NCBI GenBank assembly: GCA_014904845.1
Contig: MU119204.1
Coordinates: 558,001-622,000 of the forward strand
Source of the DNA: Acephala macrosclerotiorum
Lineage: Eukaryota > Ascomycota > Leotiomycetes > Helotiales > Mollisiaceae
DNA length: 64,000 nt
Reading direction: 5' to 3'
The notes under the pieces were generated by a model that was not told where the DNA came from, ran no database searches, and saw nothing but the letters and a program-made list of their open reading frames with translations. Each line of letters starts with the position of its first letter. Positions within the stretch are counted from its first letter, which is position 1. This document shows, piece by piece, positions 1 through 10,956 of this stretch. The translations under genes and the position numbers were made by a program.

Positions 1-2583
1 AATTTCATGTCTTCTCGCCACTCGACCTCACTGTGCATCTCAACATAAGATTGTTGTCCTTTGAATGCAGCAGAGAGGGTGATGTATGTCTTAGCCCAAC
101 TCTTCTCGCTGATCTTCGTCTCGGTCACGACGCTGACTTGGTGAGGGTCCTTTTGAAAGATCTTGGTGGTACCCGAGGACAACTCTTTGCGAGAGTCAAG
201 ATGGAATACTTCAACATCCCAAGCTTGCCAGTAGAGGGGCTTGTCATCGAAAATGACAAGCTGATTGGCTTTGCCTCCCTTGGCAATGACTTCTCTGCTA
301 GCCTTTCGGTCGTATAGAGAAGTGATACATCCATCAGCAACCTGAACGCGCAAGTCGTCATTCTGTAAGACAAACACACCCTTGGAGGTCTCCTCGACGG
401 TGACTTCTGGAGTCTCAGCGATCTTGAAAGTCTTGATGTTCAGCAAGTTGCCGTCTCCGCAAGCAACTCCAGCTTGGCCATCACCAAGGGAGATGATCTC
501 CCTGCGGTGCCATGGCAAAGTGTTGAGAGCAGCAAAGTTACCCTTAGCTTTCTTCGTGTCCACATCTTGGACGCCGAGGATTTCTTGCAGCTCCTTTAAG
601 ATCTTCTCGCCGGTCTCGAACACCTTGGCGTATAGCTCATCACTATCATCATAGCACATCTCTATAGAGCTACCGGGCAGACAGTCATGGAACTGGCACA
701 GAAGAGTCGCCTCCCACATATCATCAATCTTCTCCTTAGGATACTTGTATCCCGATTTGATACTTGCCAATGTGGCTAATAGTTCAATGTCGCGGAGCAT
801 TATTTCAGACTTTCTGTTGTTGCGCTTGTTGTTTGCTTGGGTGGTGTATGTTCCTCTGTGCAGCTCAAAGTAGAGCTCGCCATACCAAGTGACAAGGTCA
901 AGACCATCCTCAACTCTCTTCTCAAGTCGGTCAAAGAAGTCCTCAACGGAGTCACCCATATGAACTCTAGGTAGCATGCCAGTGGTGTCGGCCATGCCTC
1001 GGCATCGTCGAAGCTTCTCAAGATGCTGCCAGGTAGGTCCTCCACCTCCATCACCCTTGCCAAAGACGAGCAATGAAGTTTCATCTTGGTCCATGGACTT
1101 GTGTTGAGTAACTGATCTCTTGACATCACCGAAGTTGGCCTCAGCGGTGTAGGTCTCAGATGGGGCCATATGGCATATGACTTGGGATCCATCCAGCGAA
1201 ACCCAGTTGAAGGTGGTGTGGGGGAACTTGTTGATGTTGTTCCAGCTCAACTTTTGAGTAAAGAATCGAGTCATTCCAGCCAATCTGCAAAGTTGCGGCA
1301 GCTGACTTGAGTATCCGAAAGTGTCGGGCAACCAGAACGTCTGACATCTCTTGCCAAAGTTGCTCTCGAAGAATCGCTGTCCATACACGAATTGTCTGAC
1401 CAGCGACTCACCACTGGGCATATTGGTATCATGCTCGACCCAACTACCTCCGACAGGCTGGAAAGTACCTTTCTTGACCTTCTCCTTGACCCGGTCGAAA
1501 ACGTACGGGTAATATTGCTTGAGCCACTTATACTGTTGTGCCTGCGAAACAGCAAAGCGATGCTCCGGATAACGGTCCATCAGATTGCACTGGTTGGACC
1601 AAGATCTGGCGACCTTTCTCTTAGTCTCAGCCCATGGCCACAGCCAACAAGTATCGATATGGCAGTGACCGATACCGTAAACAATTGGCTGAGTGCCAGT
1701 TTCGTAGACTTTTGACGAGCTAACTTCCTTGCCAAGGTATTCTGCAGCAATCTTGCGACCTTTCGCAATTGAGTCTTGGTTGCCAAGCTCAAAGGCCTCA
1801 ATGATCTCGTTGCAGATCTTCAAAGCCTTGTGCTGCTCCCAAGAGTCACTTGGGAACTCCCGGGCGGCGTCGCCAATAATCCAAATATCGATCCACAATT
1901 GTCTGGCTTCGACATTGACAGCCACGATATCCGCTTGTGACAATTGGAAGTACTTGTCTGGGTTGGGAGGTTGGATTGAGTCTCCGCCAGGTGCATTTCC
2001 GAACATGCCATTGCAAGCCATCTCGATATAAATCGTGTGCTCCTTGCCGTCTCTGAAGCTATCAGGAATGACCCATTCCACTCGCTCTCCGCCACCAGTC
2101 AGACCTTGTAGCGGATTGCCATCCTCGGTCCAGACCATGCCCTCGTTGTTCGCATCCCAATGCAACTCCAAAAGGTCCTTCTTCAAGAGCTCTTTCGGAA
2201 TTGTAAGCTGCACCTTGAACCAGTGTGTTGACCAAGATGGACCGAACGATTCACCAACGGCAGTTTTTCTGTATTTACCCTTCATCGCTTCCTTGAATGT
2301 CGGTCGAGTGAGGTCGGGGGCATCCCATACTGAGAGTTTGACGTGGGGGGTTCCAGAAGCAACGCCCTCATTGAGCATCCTAATTCTCACAATTAGAACG
2401 GACATTCACCCTTTCAAATCGAGAAACTCACGCTCGCAGATTCTTGCCCTCATATTGTCCCCCACTATAGAACTGTGCAATCCGCTCCTTGTAGATGTTT
2501 GGAATCCATTGTCCGACGGGACGATGAGACAGCTTGGGATAGCTGCTCTTCGCCTTCGCCGTATCAACTGTTTCTCCTCCCAT
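1..2583 (-). CDS. AMS1: Vacuolar alpha-mannosidase, GH38 (partial, C-terminus off the window)
   Basis: Class II alpha-mannosidase of the Ams1 family, which trims alpha-mannosides from free oligosaccharides in the fungal vacuole. Two exons are read on the minus strand: 2432-2583 starting at an ATG, an intron at 2380-2431, then an open frame from 2379 to the window edge. About 844 residues are visible; the family is about 1,050-1,100 long, so the C-terminal beta-domain is partly missing. The GH38 catalytic start is seen near residue 294 as GHCHIDTCWLWPWAET (metal-binding His and Asp), and the nucleophile motif WLPDTFGYSSQLPQ near residue 400. The N-terminal part contains GESFGPSWSTHWFKV, typical of the Ams1 N-terminal beta domain. 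No stop or frameshift was seen in the visible part. The family call is sure; the vacuolar location comes from the family, not from a signal in the sequence. Confidence 0.93.
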
Positions 2584-3207
2584 AATTGTGTTGTTGATAC
2601 TGTAATTGAGTTCACGGGTTGAAGAAGATCTTGTGATCTTTGTGGATGGAGAAAGTGGAATTGGAGGTCAGCAGCTCGAGGTCAGCAGCTCGCGGTCAGA
2701 GGGGAGCTCGAGCTGTGGGCGTCTCACAGTGGCAGGGATGCGCTGTGGGGTAGGAGCAACCCGCTTGGCGTCGGCGGCCGGGGCTTCAACAGCGGGTCAT
2801 GAAACGTATCATCGTACCTACAGCATGCTTGATTCACGATCAATGATAGTTCATTCCTATCTCGACAGCGAACGAGATACCTTAATATTTCCACGATGGT
2901 TGAGAGGAGTCTTCAAGAATGGGAGAAGTCTGCTGTCTGGAGGGAATAGCTGCCTGTCCGATCAGCTGCAGGTACAGTATCACCGCTCGATTGGGACGAA
3001 CAATGATGCTGGAAGCCGCATATCCGATAAGCTGGTCACCGCTACATATCCTCACAATATCCCAATTGAGCACGGAGTTTCACTAATCCTAAATCGAAAG
3101 AAATGTACGATTACAATGTTACAATAAGTTTGGACTACCTACAATATCCTACAGCCATTCAGACACCCTCCCATCTTTGAGACCCAAGGAGTCAGCATGA
3201 TTTCTGT
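2584..3207. other. Intergenic: divergent side of AMS1, 3' side of the next gene
   Basis: This stretch holds the 5' flank of the mannosidase gene and the 3' flank of the gene at 3208. It contains a GC-rich short direct repeat (gaggtcagcagctcg, twice, near 2665-2695). The only long open frame here (2606-3127, plus) has no recognisable features and looks accidental. Confidence 0.5.
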
Positions 3208-4746
3208 TTACGAGAATCGAGGATACGAACCAGGACTCTGATCCCCAAGTCCAACAACATGGATCTTCTTCTTCAGCTCTTCCCTCCTCTTCTCATCCGA
3301 ACTTTTCAAAACACTCTTTTTCGTCTTCTCAATGACATCATGCAACTGCTCATTACCCTTATGCATCGTCTCTATAAAGCTCGATTTGACAGGTGTCGGT
3401 GTATCCGGCCCATCAGCTTTCCTCGCCTTATTCGTAATAACCGTCTTCTTCATCTGCGACCCCCTCCTTCCAATTGACATACTCTTCACAGCTCCAGATA
3501 CTCTTCTGCTGAATCTACTTTCCGAAGGACTAGCAATAGTATCCTCCTCCTCCCCCGAAAATGGAAACGGACTCTTCAGCGGATGCTCCCCCGTCCCAAA
3601 CACCTTCTTAAACTTCTTCCGTCTAGGACTCTTTGGTGGCGGCGTGGGTGGCATTTCTTCTGGCGTCGTATTCCCGCTATGCATTGAGAACCTCGCTTTG
3701 ACAGGCGTGTTGTTATGCCTCTTCGTTCTTGGCATTCTCGGAGAAGTCAATTCATTGATACCCCATTCTAAGCTATCTCTCGCATTTTTCAATATTGACG
3801 GCGTTGATAAGAGAATCGAGACACGCTTTGGCTTCTTTGAGCGAATGACTAAAGGCTTGGGGATGAAAACCGCCATCTCCTTTTGAATTTCTTCATCGTA
3901 GCGTTGTTGCTGCTCTACAAGTATCCGCTGGAGTTCAATGATATCTTCCCCGCTAGGTGCTACGTTATGTTGCAATTTTGATATCGTATGGGCTCTTTGC
4001 TGAGATTCTGATTTTTGACTGTCTTGCGTATTTGATGAGTTCCAACTGTCCTCATTCCTGATACTTGGTCTGGACTGGCTATACACGCTCCCTTCACTAT
4101 CTGAACCATTCGAAGACTGTACATTATTGAAAGCTTGTGGATATTGTGTTGGAAATACTTTCTCGTGTCCGGATTCATACCCTGTCAACTGCTGCATTTT
4201 CCTTGCTGACGTTTTGCTCATAGACTGAGGTCGCATTTCTAATCCTTGGTCTTGACGATACGAACTCCTAGGAGATACTTGTGAGCTCGTACCAGCACTA
4301 CTGCTCCAACCCGAGGTTGGAGGAAGTGGACTCGAGTTCGCAGCTCTTTGCTGAGCAGAGATGGTATTCGCCACTCTATTCCACGTCCTATACCTATTCT
4401 CGACAGGCGATGTAGGCTCTCCCATTTCTCTGTATTGATTTGGAGAGGGGGGTGCTTGTCCAGGTGGAATACTGACTTCCATTCCCCTGCTAGCTAGTGA
4501 AGATTCTGAGCCATTCTGTTGATAGGCCCAGGACCTTGGTGGGGCCTTTGAGTCCATGTTGGAAATTTTGAAAGTGGAAAAGGTTTTGAGAGGTTTGAGT
4601 GGTCGATTTACGAGAAGGTCAATGGTTCTTGGAATCTCAGCGGCCTGTTGGATCGAAGTACTTTGTGGGTTCAAATTGACAAAGAAACAATGAACTTCCA
4701 CCAATGCGGTCATACACGTGAGGACTCTTTGTAGACATCGACTCAT
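3208..4746 (-). CDS. Disordered fungal protein of unknown function
   Basis: I do not recognise this 512-residue protein. It is a single uninterrupted frame from an ATG at 4746. The first 63 residues look unlike the rest, and a second ATG at 4557 (MDSKAPPRSWAYQQ...) may be the true start, giving about 449 residues. The body is rich in Ser, Pro, Gln and Lys and should be disordered. It holds basic clusters such as KSPRRKKFKKVFG and a Thr-Pro/Ser-Pro rich part that suggests proline-directed phosphorylation. The last about 60 residues (HKGNEQLHDVIEKTKKSV... to KKKIHVVGLGDQSPG) are predicted helical and charged and are the most gene-like, conserved-looking part. It lies in tandem behind the gene at 5174-6763. 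No enzyme motif or membrane segment was seen. Confidence 0.7.
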   Translation of the reverse strand: MSRCLQRVLTCMTALVEVHCFFVNLNPQSTSIQQAAEIPRTIDLLVNRPLKPLKTFSTFKISNMDSKAPPRSWAYQQNGSESSLASRGMEVSIPPGQAPPSPNQYREMGEPTSPVENRYRTWNRVANTISAQQRAANSSPLPPTSGWSSSAGTSSQVSPRSSYRQDQGLEMRPQSMSKTSARKMQQLTGYESGHEKVFPTQYPQAFNNVQSSNGSDSEGSVYSQSRPSIRNEDSWNSSNTQDSQKSESQQRAHTISKLQHNVAPSGEDIIELQRILVEQQQRYDEEIQKEMAVFIPKPLVIRSKKPKRVSILLSTPSILKNARDSLEWGINELTSPRMPRTKRHNNTPVKARFSMHSGNTTPEEMPPTPPPKSPRRKKFKKVFGTGEHPLKSPFPFSGEEEDTIASPSESRFSRRVSGAVKSMSIGRRGSQMKKTVITNKARKADGPDTPTPVKSSFIETMHKGNEQLHDVIEKTKKSVLKSSDEKRREELKKKIHVVGLGDQSPGSYPRFS

Positions 4747-5173
4747 TTTCTATTTCGAGAGCTTCTATTCTCTTGTTGCCGTATTGACTTCAATAAAGAA
4801 AGAAGCATCTCATGACCTTCATCGGCCGCGTATGGCTGTCTTCGTCCTTCTTTGCTTCTCGAAGTATATGTCATAGTCGTCTCTCGGCTATTCTCACACG
4901 ATGACGCCCTCATGTATAGTAGCAAAACCAATGAATTCCTCTCAAAACAAAGGAAAAATAAAACTAAGTCTGGGTATAGTAAACAGCAAGAGAAGAACCC
5001 CTAAAGAGAAAACCACTAATTGGCAGCGTGCAAAATATATACAGTTTAACGCAACGCATAGCCCGGCTTCTCAATCTCCTACTCCCACTCTTCCAATGTT
5101 ATGACATAAGCATTATATTCGTAACCCATTATCCCACACCCTAAACCTAAGCCTCACAATAAATAGTCCCTGT
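4747..5173. other. Intergenic, AT-rich
   Basis: Promoter and 5' UTR side of the preceding minus-strand gene and 3' end of the next. No gene, repeat or RNA was recognised. Confidence 0.5.
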
Positions 5174-6763
5174 TCAGACTTTCAATTCTGCTGTGATCTC
5201 TTCTCTGACCTTGCGGCACCATTGCCAGATAGCAGTCTCGAAACTCTTCCATGCTGCTCTGTTGGTCCCGTTCACGACGCCCATGACGTCGACTTCGAGG
5301 ACCACTTCCCAGCGTAGTTCGGCGGCTTTGATCCAGTATCTTAGATTTTCTGCACTGCGGTATGGTTTTCCAAATTCGGTGTGCCATTTGTCGATTGCTC
5401 CGAATGGCCTCTTGCTCTTCCTCACAACCGCATTATGCAATTTAACCAATCTCAATCCTGTCCTTAAATCGCCTAGAAATGAGGTAGGAAGTTCTTCATC
5501 TGTGACTTCGTCCACTGACTTGAATTCCGGGAGAGTGTCCGATTCTGGGTCCACGGACTTCATGAATGCGTATTCTCGCTCCACATCTCTGCCCTCCCAC
5601 GAATCATCGAGCCAAGACCAGCTGGCTCTTTGTTTCCTTTCGGCTTCCTCCATAGCTTCTTCTTGCTTCAGCATCTCGTAGACATTGGTTACCCAATTTT
5701 CCATCGTTTCTCGCTCCTCTGTCCGCATTCCAGAGGCAAAATTCCTGGTTGCCATACGCTTGAGAACTTCCATGACTGATAAAAGCTCTGCTCGGATCTT
5801 TCGCTCGGTCTTGATCGCCGATAGACGCGCTGGCTGGTCGTGTGCTGTATAGTACATCTTGGCAGCCCGTATGGCAAGCGTCATTATGTCGAGAATATGC
5901 ACGCCTTGTAGTTCGTACCATCCTCGGTTCGCGTCCGAAGCTGGGCTCGTGGGCTCATTGTCGGATGATTGGTTGTGTGATGGCGAAGAAGGTTGTGAGG
6001 TTGGGTTCTGTTTCGCCTCTTCTAGTACTTTGACAGCCTCTCCAAGAGCTTTCTGCAGGTCTTCCTTTAGCTCCTCCAGAGACGGCGGATGTTCAATAGG
6101 CTTCTCTCGGTGGTTGTAGGTGCTCACGGTAGGTGGAAGCATATGTGGATGTCCTTCGTCTTCCTCGCCACTAAAATAGGCGCCTTCCTCCTGTGTTGGG
6201 CTTTCCACGAGGATGCCTCCGAGTTGAGCATGGAGCTCTGGACTGCTGCCCATAGAGGCATATGAAGAATCGACATCCGAACCAACTAACTTGGGTGTAA
6301 GGAATGATGTGTCTAGCGCTGACAGATCCAGTGTCCCACGATTCTCCTTCTTCTTCATCAATCGTCCTCCCTTTCCATCCAGTAGACCTGTTCTGGCGAA
6401 GTAATACTGTAGATGTGCTATGCTGCCTAAGCTCAAGACGCTCTCTCTCGATTTGGCCGAAGCAGCGAAGTCCGTCCCTTGTGGTCTAACATAGCCTCGA
6501 CGTTTAGGTTTCTCTGGTCCGCCCATCGACGCTCGATGAGAATAGCTCGCAGATGATGATCGTGAAGCAGATGTGCCGACCGAACTGCCGAGAGATTCTC
6601 GTCCCATACTAGAGTCTCCTGAGAAGACAGTGCTAGTGGAAGTTGTCGATACGCAACGAGACAGCTCTGGACAAGCTCCAAGAGCTGGAGTTGGCGATCG
6701 TGAGGGCGATGGAGACTCCTGACTGAACGAAGGTTGCTCTCTGAGTTCCGGTGTCGTCGCCAT
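5174..6763 (-). CDS. Conserved-looking fungal protein of unknown function
   Basis: Single-exon frame of 529 residues from an ATG at 6763. The first about 90 residues are Ser/Pro-rich and disordered, ending in a basic segment (GPEKPKRRGYVRP). A short hydrophobic patch follows (SLGSIAHLQYYFARTGLLDGKG), which reads like a peptide conserved across filamentous fungi. From about residue 285 to the end the protein is ordered and alpha-helical: GWYELQGVHILDIMTLAIRA, then a long charged helix, then a Trp-rich C-terminus (WEVVLEVDVMGVVNG, FETAIWQWCRKVREEI). No signal peptide or membrane segment. I know no functional assignment for this family; the even codon use and long open frame make the gene itself secure. 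Confidence 0.8.
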   Translation of the reverse strand: MATTPELREQPSFSQESPSPSRSPTPALGACPELSRCVSTTSTSTVFSGDSSMGRESLGSSVGTSASRSSSASYSHRASMGGPEKPKRRGYVRPQGTDFAASAKSRESVLSLGSIAHLQYYFARTGLLDGKGGRLMKKKENRGTLDLSALDTSFLTPKLVGSDVDSSYASMGSSPELHAQLGGILVESPTQEEGAYFSGEEDEGHPHMLPPTVSTYNHREKPIEHPPSLEELKEDLQKALGEAVKVLEEAKQNPTSQPSSPSHNQSSDNEPTSPASDANRGWYELQGVHILDIMTLAIRAAKMYYTAHDQPARLSAIKTERKIRAELLSVMEVLKRMATRNFASGMRTEERETMENWVTNVYEMLKQEEAMEEAERKQRASWSWLDDSWEGRDVEREYAFMKSVDPESDTLPEFKSVDEVTDEELPTSFLGDLRTGLRLVKLHNAVVRKSKRPFGAIDKWHTEFGKPYRSAENLRYWIKAAELRWEVVLEVDVMGVVNGTNRAAWKSFETAIWQWCRKVREEITAELKV

Positions 6764-7560
6764 GATTGTGTCTATTTCGTGTTTCCAAGTGATTATGCTT
6801 TATGTGACTCGGCCGATAGCTGGTATTTGTTCGATATAATGAGGATTATGCTAGCAATGCGTGCTCTGAAAGAAGACCATAGACTCTGCCCCGCAGCAGT
6901 CTCTGCGGATGGGTTTCGCAAGCAGTTCTTGAAGTCGACACGGTTGCTGTGGAAGTTCGTGACACACGATCGAGTATTGTATCGGAAAATGATCGGGGAT
7001 TGGAGTTAGAGGGGGGACACAGGGATACGCGTTTCGTGTAGATGAAACGAATAGCCCGAGCGTGTTATTAGCAAGCATAAACTTCTGGAAGGCTTCGACG
7101 CTTACAAAGTATCAGGTCGAGGAGGTTGGAGTAACAATTTCCAGCAAATGTGGTGGTTGCGAAATATCTTAGTCCATTCCTCGAGTTGTGACCATGGCAA
7201 CGCGTTTTGTTTTAATTACGAAGTATACGCCGTTATTAGATCACTAGCGAGCTTAGATGAATCAAATCTCAGCATCGATAGTCTTACATGTTATACATTT
7301 ACTGGACACTGTCAATCCTCAGGATTGATCTCTTCCTGCACTTCTGTTCCAATGGGTCGAATGGAAAATGGTAATCCATGTAGTGCATCCTCCTCGGAGG
7401 CTTCCCAAGGTTCCAATCTAAGGCCCGCATCGACCCCTGAATCCCGAGGTCAGGTCCAGGCACACGTGATGTATCAATTCTGATGGAATTAAGTTGTATC
7501 ACTGTTGAATATTCTAGTAGTGAAGGGACATAGTGGGATGTCCCTCGTGCCTCACGCCAT
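6764..7560. other. Intergenic, promoter side of the gene at 5174-6763
   Basis: No supported gene. Several short frames exist on both strands but none has a good start, splice sites or protein-like composition. Confidence 0.4.
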
Positions 7561-7761
7561 GCCTTGCCTTTGACGACTTGAATTTATTATAAAACTTTTA
7601 GTATATGGATTTTTTATTCGCACCGGCTCCGCCCGCGCGAGTAGGGCGTTCCCCCCTACAACCCCCCCTACATAGAGCTGGAGCTTTACGAGGGGCTTTA
7701 CGGGGAGCGCTAAATGCCAAAAGCGACACATCTTAACGTTTCTTAGCAAAACTTTAGCGCA

Positions 7762-7787
7762 AAAACGTGACCCAAATATCACGTTTT
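7762..7787. repeat. Perfect 9-bp inverted repeat (hairpin)
   Basis: aaaacgtga (7762-7770) and its exact reverse complement tcacgtttt (7779-7787) flank an 8-base loop. It may be a folded 3' structure or part of the transposon-like block; no function is known. Confidence 0.6.
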
Positions 7788-8009
7788 ATTACGTAACTTT
7801 AAGGCAAACCCTTTTGTCCCTGGTAGGATACTTTTAACTATCGTCAAAAGCATACCAAGTTGTTTCTCGTGATATCTCACCAACCTGGGTCAACCACATG
7901 CACAGGGTTTCTGCTTCTCGTTCATTTCTGAGGTTACATTTTGAGCCTGGGCTTACTTTTGACTGCTTAGACTTGATGTTACACAGTTAAGTCACTCGTC
8001 TGAACAGAG

Positions 8010-8072
8010 TAATAGCTGGTTAACCTCCTTAGCTTGTGAGCGAAGCGAGCTAAGGAAGTTAACCGGCTATTA
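8010..8072. repeat. 25-bp near-perfect inverted repeat with 13-nt loop
   Basis: The arm at 8010-8034 and the arm at 8048-8072 are reverse complements at 23 of 25 positions. Both mismatches are C/T transitions, as expected if a once-perfect stem was hit by cytosine deamination or RIP. The loop holds the tgagcgaagcg motif. It lies about 190 bp beyond the stop codon of the MutL gene. Confidence 0.75.
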
Positions 8073-8259
8073 ATGCACATTTGAGGATCGCAAATGAGTT
8101 TTGTCATTAATATGTCTTCATGCACATCTATCTTTATAGCTCTGGAAAAGCAAATGGGTATCGTGTAAATGCAGCAAGGTTCAGCGCTAGATGAGCACTT
8201 ATAACTCCAACAATGTCCGTACCATCTCAAGCAAACATGCGAACAGTAATCATTGAGCC

Positions 8260-10956
8260 TCAGCCAGATACTCGAATTTGGACTCCATTACCTCCAACAT
8301 GTTCCTGAAACATATCTCCCTTCCATCCCTTCAAATTCTCAAAGACAGCTTGAACCTTCTTGGTTATCTCTTCCTCCTCTTCGGGACCATCTGGCGGCAG
8401 AGCTGCACCAAGAACTCCCCGCTGAAGATACATATCAGTACGCTTAAGACTTGCATTCATTTTTCGCAATAGGGTCATGTCAGCTGTCAGAGGAAGTAGA
8501 AGCGAATGCAGCTTCATATTCTCAGGAATCCTCTCTAAAGGCAATCTCATAGACTTCGCACGACTCAACTTGGACGGTTCGCCTGGTCTGACTGACATGG
8601 ATCGCTGTTTCTCCATGAGATATACTCGCGGATCGCCATCTGGTAATGTCGTCTTGAAAGGCTCCTTCATTGGTACAGTGCTTCGTGACATCTCGTGGCC
8701 AGCTTCTAAAGTGGCGATCGCTGCATTGTATCGATTCTTGTGTGGTGAACTTTTGATTTCCTCTTGCACTTGATAGAATTTCTCTTCCGTACGTGCGATT
8801 CGAAGTTGCTCGCGACGTTGACGAGTCGCATTTTCCTTTCTTTGTTCGAAGTCCATGGCCCATTGGAGATCGATTTCTTCCGCAGGAAGCTCCTGAGGGT
8901 TTGACACAGTTCGAGATAGGCGATTTTCAACGTTCAATTTGGTCTGGCGAAAGCCGTCTTGTGGGACTTGGCCTTGATTGCCTCTCATCGGAGGGATGAA
9001 GGGTTTGTTGACGATTGTCCACTTCTTGGATGAATTTGCTCGCGCAGGACCTAGAGGTATCATCGACCCATCTGGCACCTGTCTAGCACTGACAAAGTCA
9101 TTGCGGCGTCTGAATGTCGAAGAGTCATCTCCCAATAGAAGTTCGTTATCGAGCTCGAGCGATGGCTGTCCGACTCTATGGTGCTGTCGAGAGTCAGACT
9201 GAGAGCAGGGCAAGGTCAAGCTAGTGATATCTTCACTATGAAGTGTCTGCCTAGGGCGCAAGACGTTCATGCCGAGATCTCTGTCTGAGTCTGGAGAAAG
9301 GGGATCAGACGACCGTTGTGGCGTTGGAAGAAATTTACCACAATGATCTGCTCCTCTGCTCGAGCTACCCACGGAGGCATTGGGGAGGGCTGGCTCGCGC
9401 TGTAATGAAGCAGTCATTTTAGCAATAAGCCATGGATTCACAGAATTGCCGCCAGTTGCGTGAGAAGCGAGGCTCGTTGATTGTGGAGTATCCGGAATGT
9501 ATAATCGTTGCTTGCCTTTAAAAAGTCCTTCAATCTCCTCGCTGTAGTCTTCAGACATGTTAACATGGAAATCCGACTTATAGGCTTCCATAAGATCCTC
9601 ATTATCTTTAGTAGCGTCCGCTAGCCCCTTCACTCCTGGATTCTGAGGTGTGGTCACCCCAGGCGGCGTCGCAGAAGTCTCAAATGTTGGCTCGGAATCC
9701 ATTGTAGGTAGTGGTTTCGGCTCAACATTGTCTGCTTGACGTGGTGGGAGAACTCGAGCTTTCAACAAGTTGAAATCCTCGATTAAGCTAGCATACTTCT
9801 GTTGAGGCACAGCGACAAGTGGCTCTTTTCGCTTGCCATAGACATCTTGGAAGGCCTTCTCAATAGACTCTAGCAATAGAGCTTCATTGCAAAAAAGTAC
9901 ATCATCCTTGGCTGGTTCCACATTGGCATCGTAAGAAGCAGCCGGGCATCTGATGTCCATCCAGAGAAAGGGGCTCTTGAGCTTCTCTGATGAGCCCGAC
10001 AGAGAGTCTTTGAGATATGACCTAAAGAGACTGACAATCTTCCGCATGGTGCCCTTGTCATGCGACACTGGTCTTGAGTCTATGGAGATATATTGACCAT
10101 GTCCGATCTTGGAGGCATCAGCACCAGGCTTCGGAAAGAACATATCGATGACAAATTGATGACTATCGATCTCGATAGGTGGAATACCTGCATCGGTGGC
10201 TGTTGGATCATGGCCATCCTCGGTGAGATCATCCTTGTAACCACCTTCTGGAAAGACAAGGGTCTTCTCCATGCACTGGCTTGCAGTATCCCTCCCAATG
10301 ACAAGCGAAACTGCCTCTTTAATTCCATCATTTGGTCGAGGAGCGTACGACCATGAACCTTTTGGACTTTTTATGACTTTGAGACTGAATCTCACCCGAG
10401 GTCGAGCCAGGCAGTACGCCTGCAAGAGGTCTTTCAACTTGCTCAACATCCTAGAAGCTTCCTTCAAGGCATTCTGCTTCCTGACAGGTAGTTTGGAAAG
10501 AAAATTGGTAACTGTGATAGTCGTACCGATAGGATTTGAAGTTCGGGTCTGACTGGCAACGCCGCCGGAGGGTTTCAGCTTGACGGCTGTAGCAGCTGAC
10601 TCGCCTTCGGTCTTTGTCATCACACTGACCTCTCCTAGCTGGCATGCACTCGCCAAAGCCTCTCCTCTGAAGCCAAGGCTAAGACCGCCTATGGATCTCA
10701 ATTCATCGAATGATCTTAGCTTGCTAGTATGACCATGTCTTCCAAGGGCGTCGAGGTCTTCTTGTGGGATGCCGTGGCCGTTGTCCCGAACTTCAATTTT
10801 ATCAATGGTATTTGTTGAGATAAGAATATCGATGGCGGTAGCTTTAGCATCAAGAGCATTGTCGATAAGCTCCTTGACAAGTGATGTTGGCGTGGTCAGG
10901 GCCTGGGCGGATCCAAGGAGGCGGACGGTGGCTTCAGGAAGAGCTGTGATAGTCAT
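8260..10956 (-). CDS. DNA mismatch repair protein, MutL family (MLH2/PMS-type)
   Basis: MutL homologue of 898 residues, one exon, with ATG at 10956. The GHKL ATPase core is complete: motif I KELIDNALDA (Glu29 general base, Asn33 Mg ligand), motif II VRDNGHGI, motif III GFRGEALASA and a motif-IV-like GTTITVTNFLSKLPVRKQ. MutL proteins form heterodimers that couple mismatch recognition by MutS homologues to strand removal. After the N-terminal 340 residues the protein is disordered. I cannot find the endonuclease motif DQHA(x)2E(x)4E of yeast Pms1 and Mlh3, nor an obvious MLH1-type C-terminus. This points to the accessory subunit Mlh2 (human PMS1 type) rather than yeast Pms1; the subgroup is an inference. 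It is divergent from the valyl-tRNA synthetase gene across a 393-bp interval. Confidence 0.88.
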   Translation of the reverse strand: MTITALPEATVRLLGSAQALTTPTSLVKELIDNALDAKATAIDILISTNTIDKIEVRDNGHGIPQEDLDALGRHGHTSKLRSFDELRSIGGLSLGFRGEALASACQLGEVSVMTKTEGESAATAVKLKPSGGVASQTRTSNPIGTTITVTNFLSKLPVRKQNALKEASRMLSKLKDLLQAYCLARPRVRFSLKVIKSPKGSWSYAPRPNDGIKEAVSLVIGRDTASQCMEKTLVFPEGGYKDDLTEDGHDPTATDAGIPPIEIDSHQFVIDMFFPKPGADASKIGHGQYISIDSRPVSHDKGTMRKIVSLFRSYLKDSLSGSSEKLKSPFLWMDIRCPAASYDANVEPAKDDVLFCNEALLLESIEKAFQDVYGKRKEPLVAVPQQKYASLIEDFNLLKARVLPPRQADNVEPKPLPTMDSEPTFETSATPPGVTTPQNPGVKGLADATKDNEDLMEAYKSDFHVNMSEDYSEEIEGLFKGKQRLYIPDTPQSTSLASHATGGNSVNPWLIAKMTASLQREPALPNASVGSSSRGADHCGKFLPTPQRSSDPLSPDSDRDLGMNVLRPRQTLHSEDITSLTLPCSQSDSRQHHRVGQPSLELDNELLLGDDSSTFRRRNDFVSARQVPDGSMIPLGPARANSSKKWTIVNKPFIPPMRGNQGQVPQDGFRQTKLNVENRLSRTVSNPQELPAEEIDLQWAMDFEQRKENATRQRREQLRIARTEEKFYQVQEEIKSSPHKNRYNAAIATLEAGHEMSRSTVPMKEPFKTTLPDGDPRVYLMEKQRSMSVRPGEPSKLSRAKSMRLPLERIPENMKLHSLLLPLTADMTLLRKMNASLKRTDMYLQRGVLGAALPPDGPEEEEEITKKVQAVFENLKGWKGDMFQEHVGGNGVQIRVSG

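Larger units (their letters stand above)
7565..8075. repeat. Possible degraded transposable-element relic with two hairpins
   Basis: Between the gene at 5174-6763 and the MutL gene lies a block of patchwork base composition: AT-rich ends, a C-rich core (cgttcccccctac...) beside ggctccgcccgcgcgag, and two clear inverted repeats listed separately. Such stems and GC-rich boxes are common in non-autonomous fungal elements. No transposase frame, target-site duplication or long terminal repeat was found, so this is an inference; it could also be an ordinary intergenic spacer. Confidence 0.3.

Noticed and set aside
2606..3127. 173-codon plus-strand frame next to AMS1
   Set aside because: No ATG of good context, composition not protein-like, overlaps the AMS1 leader.
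3332..3886. 184-codon plus-strand frame antisense to the disordered protein gene
   Set aside because: Reads as a shadow of the minus-strand gene, rich in Phe/Leu/Gly with no start context or motif.
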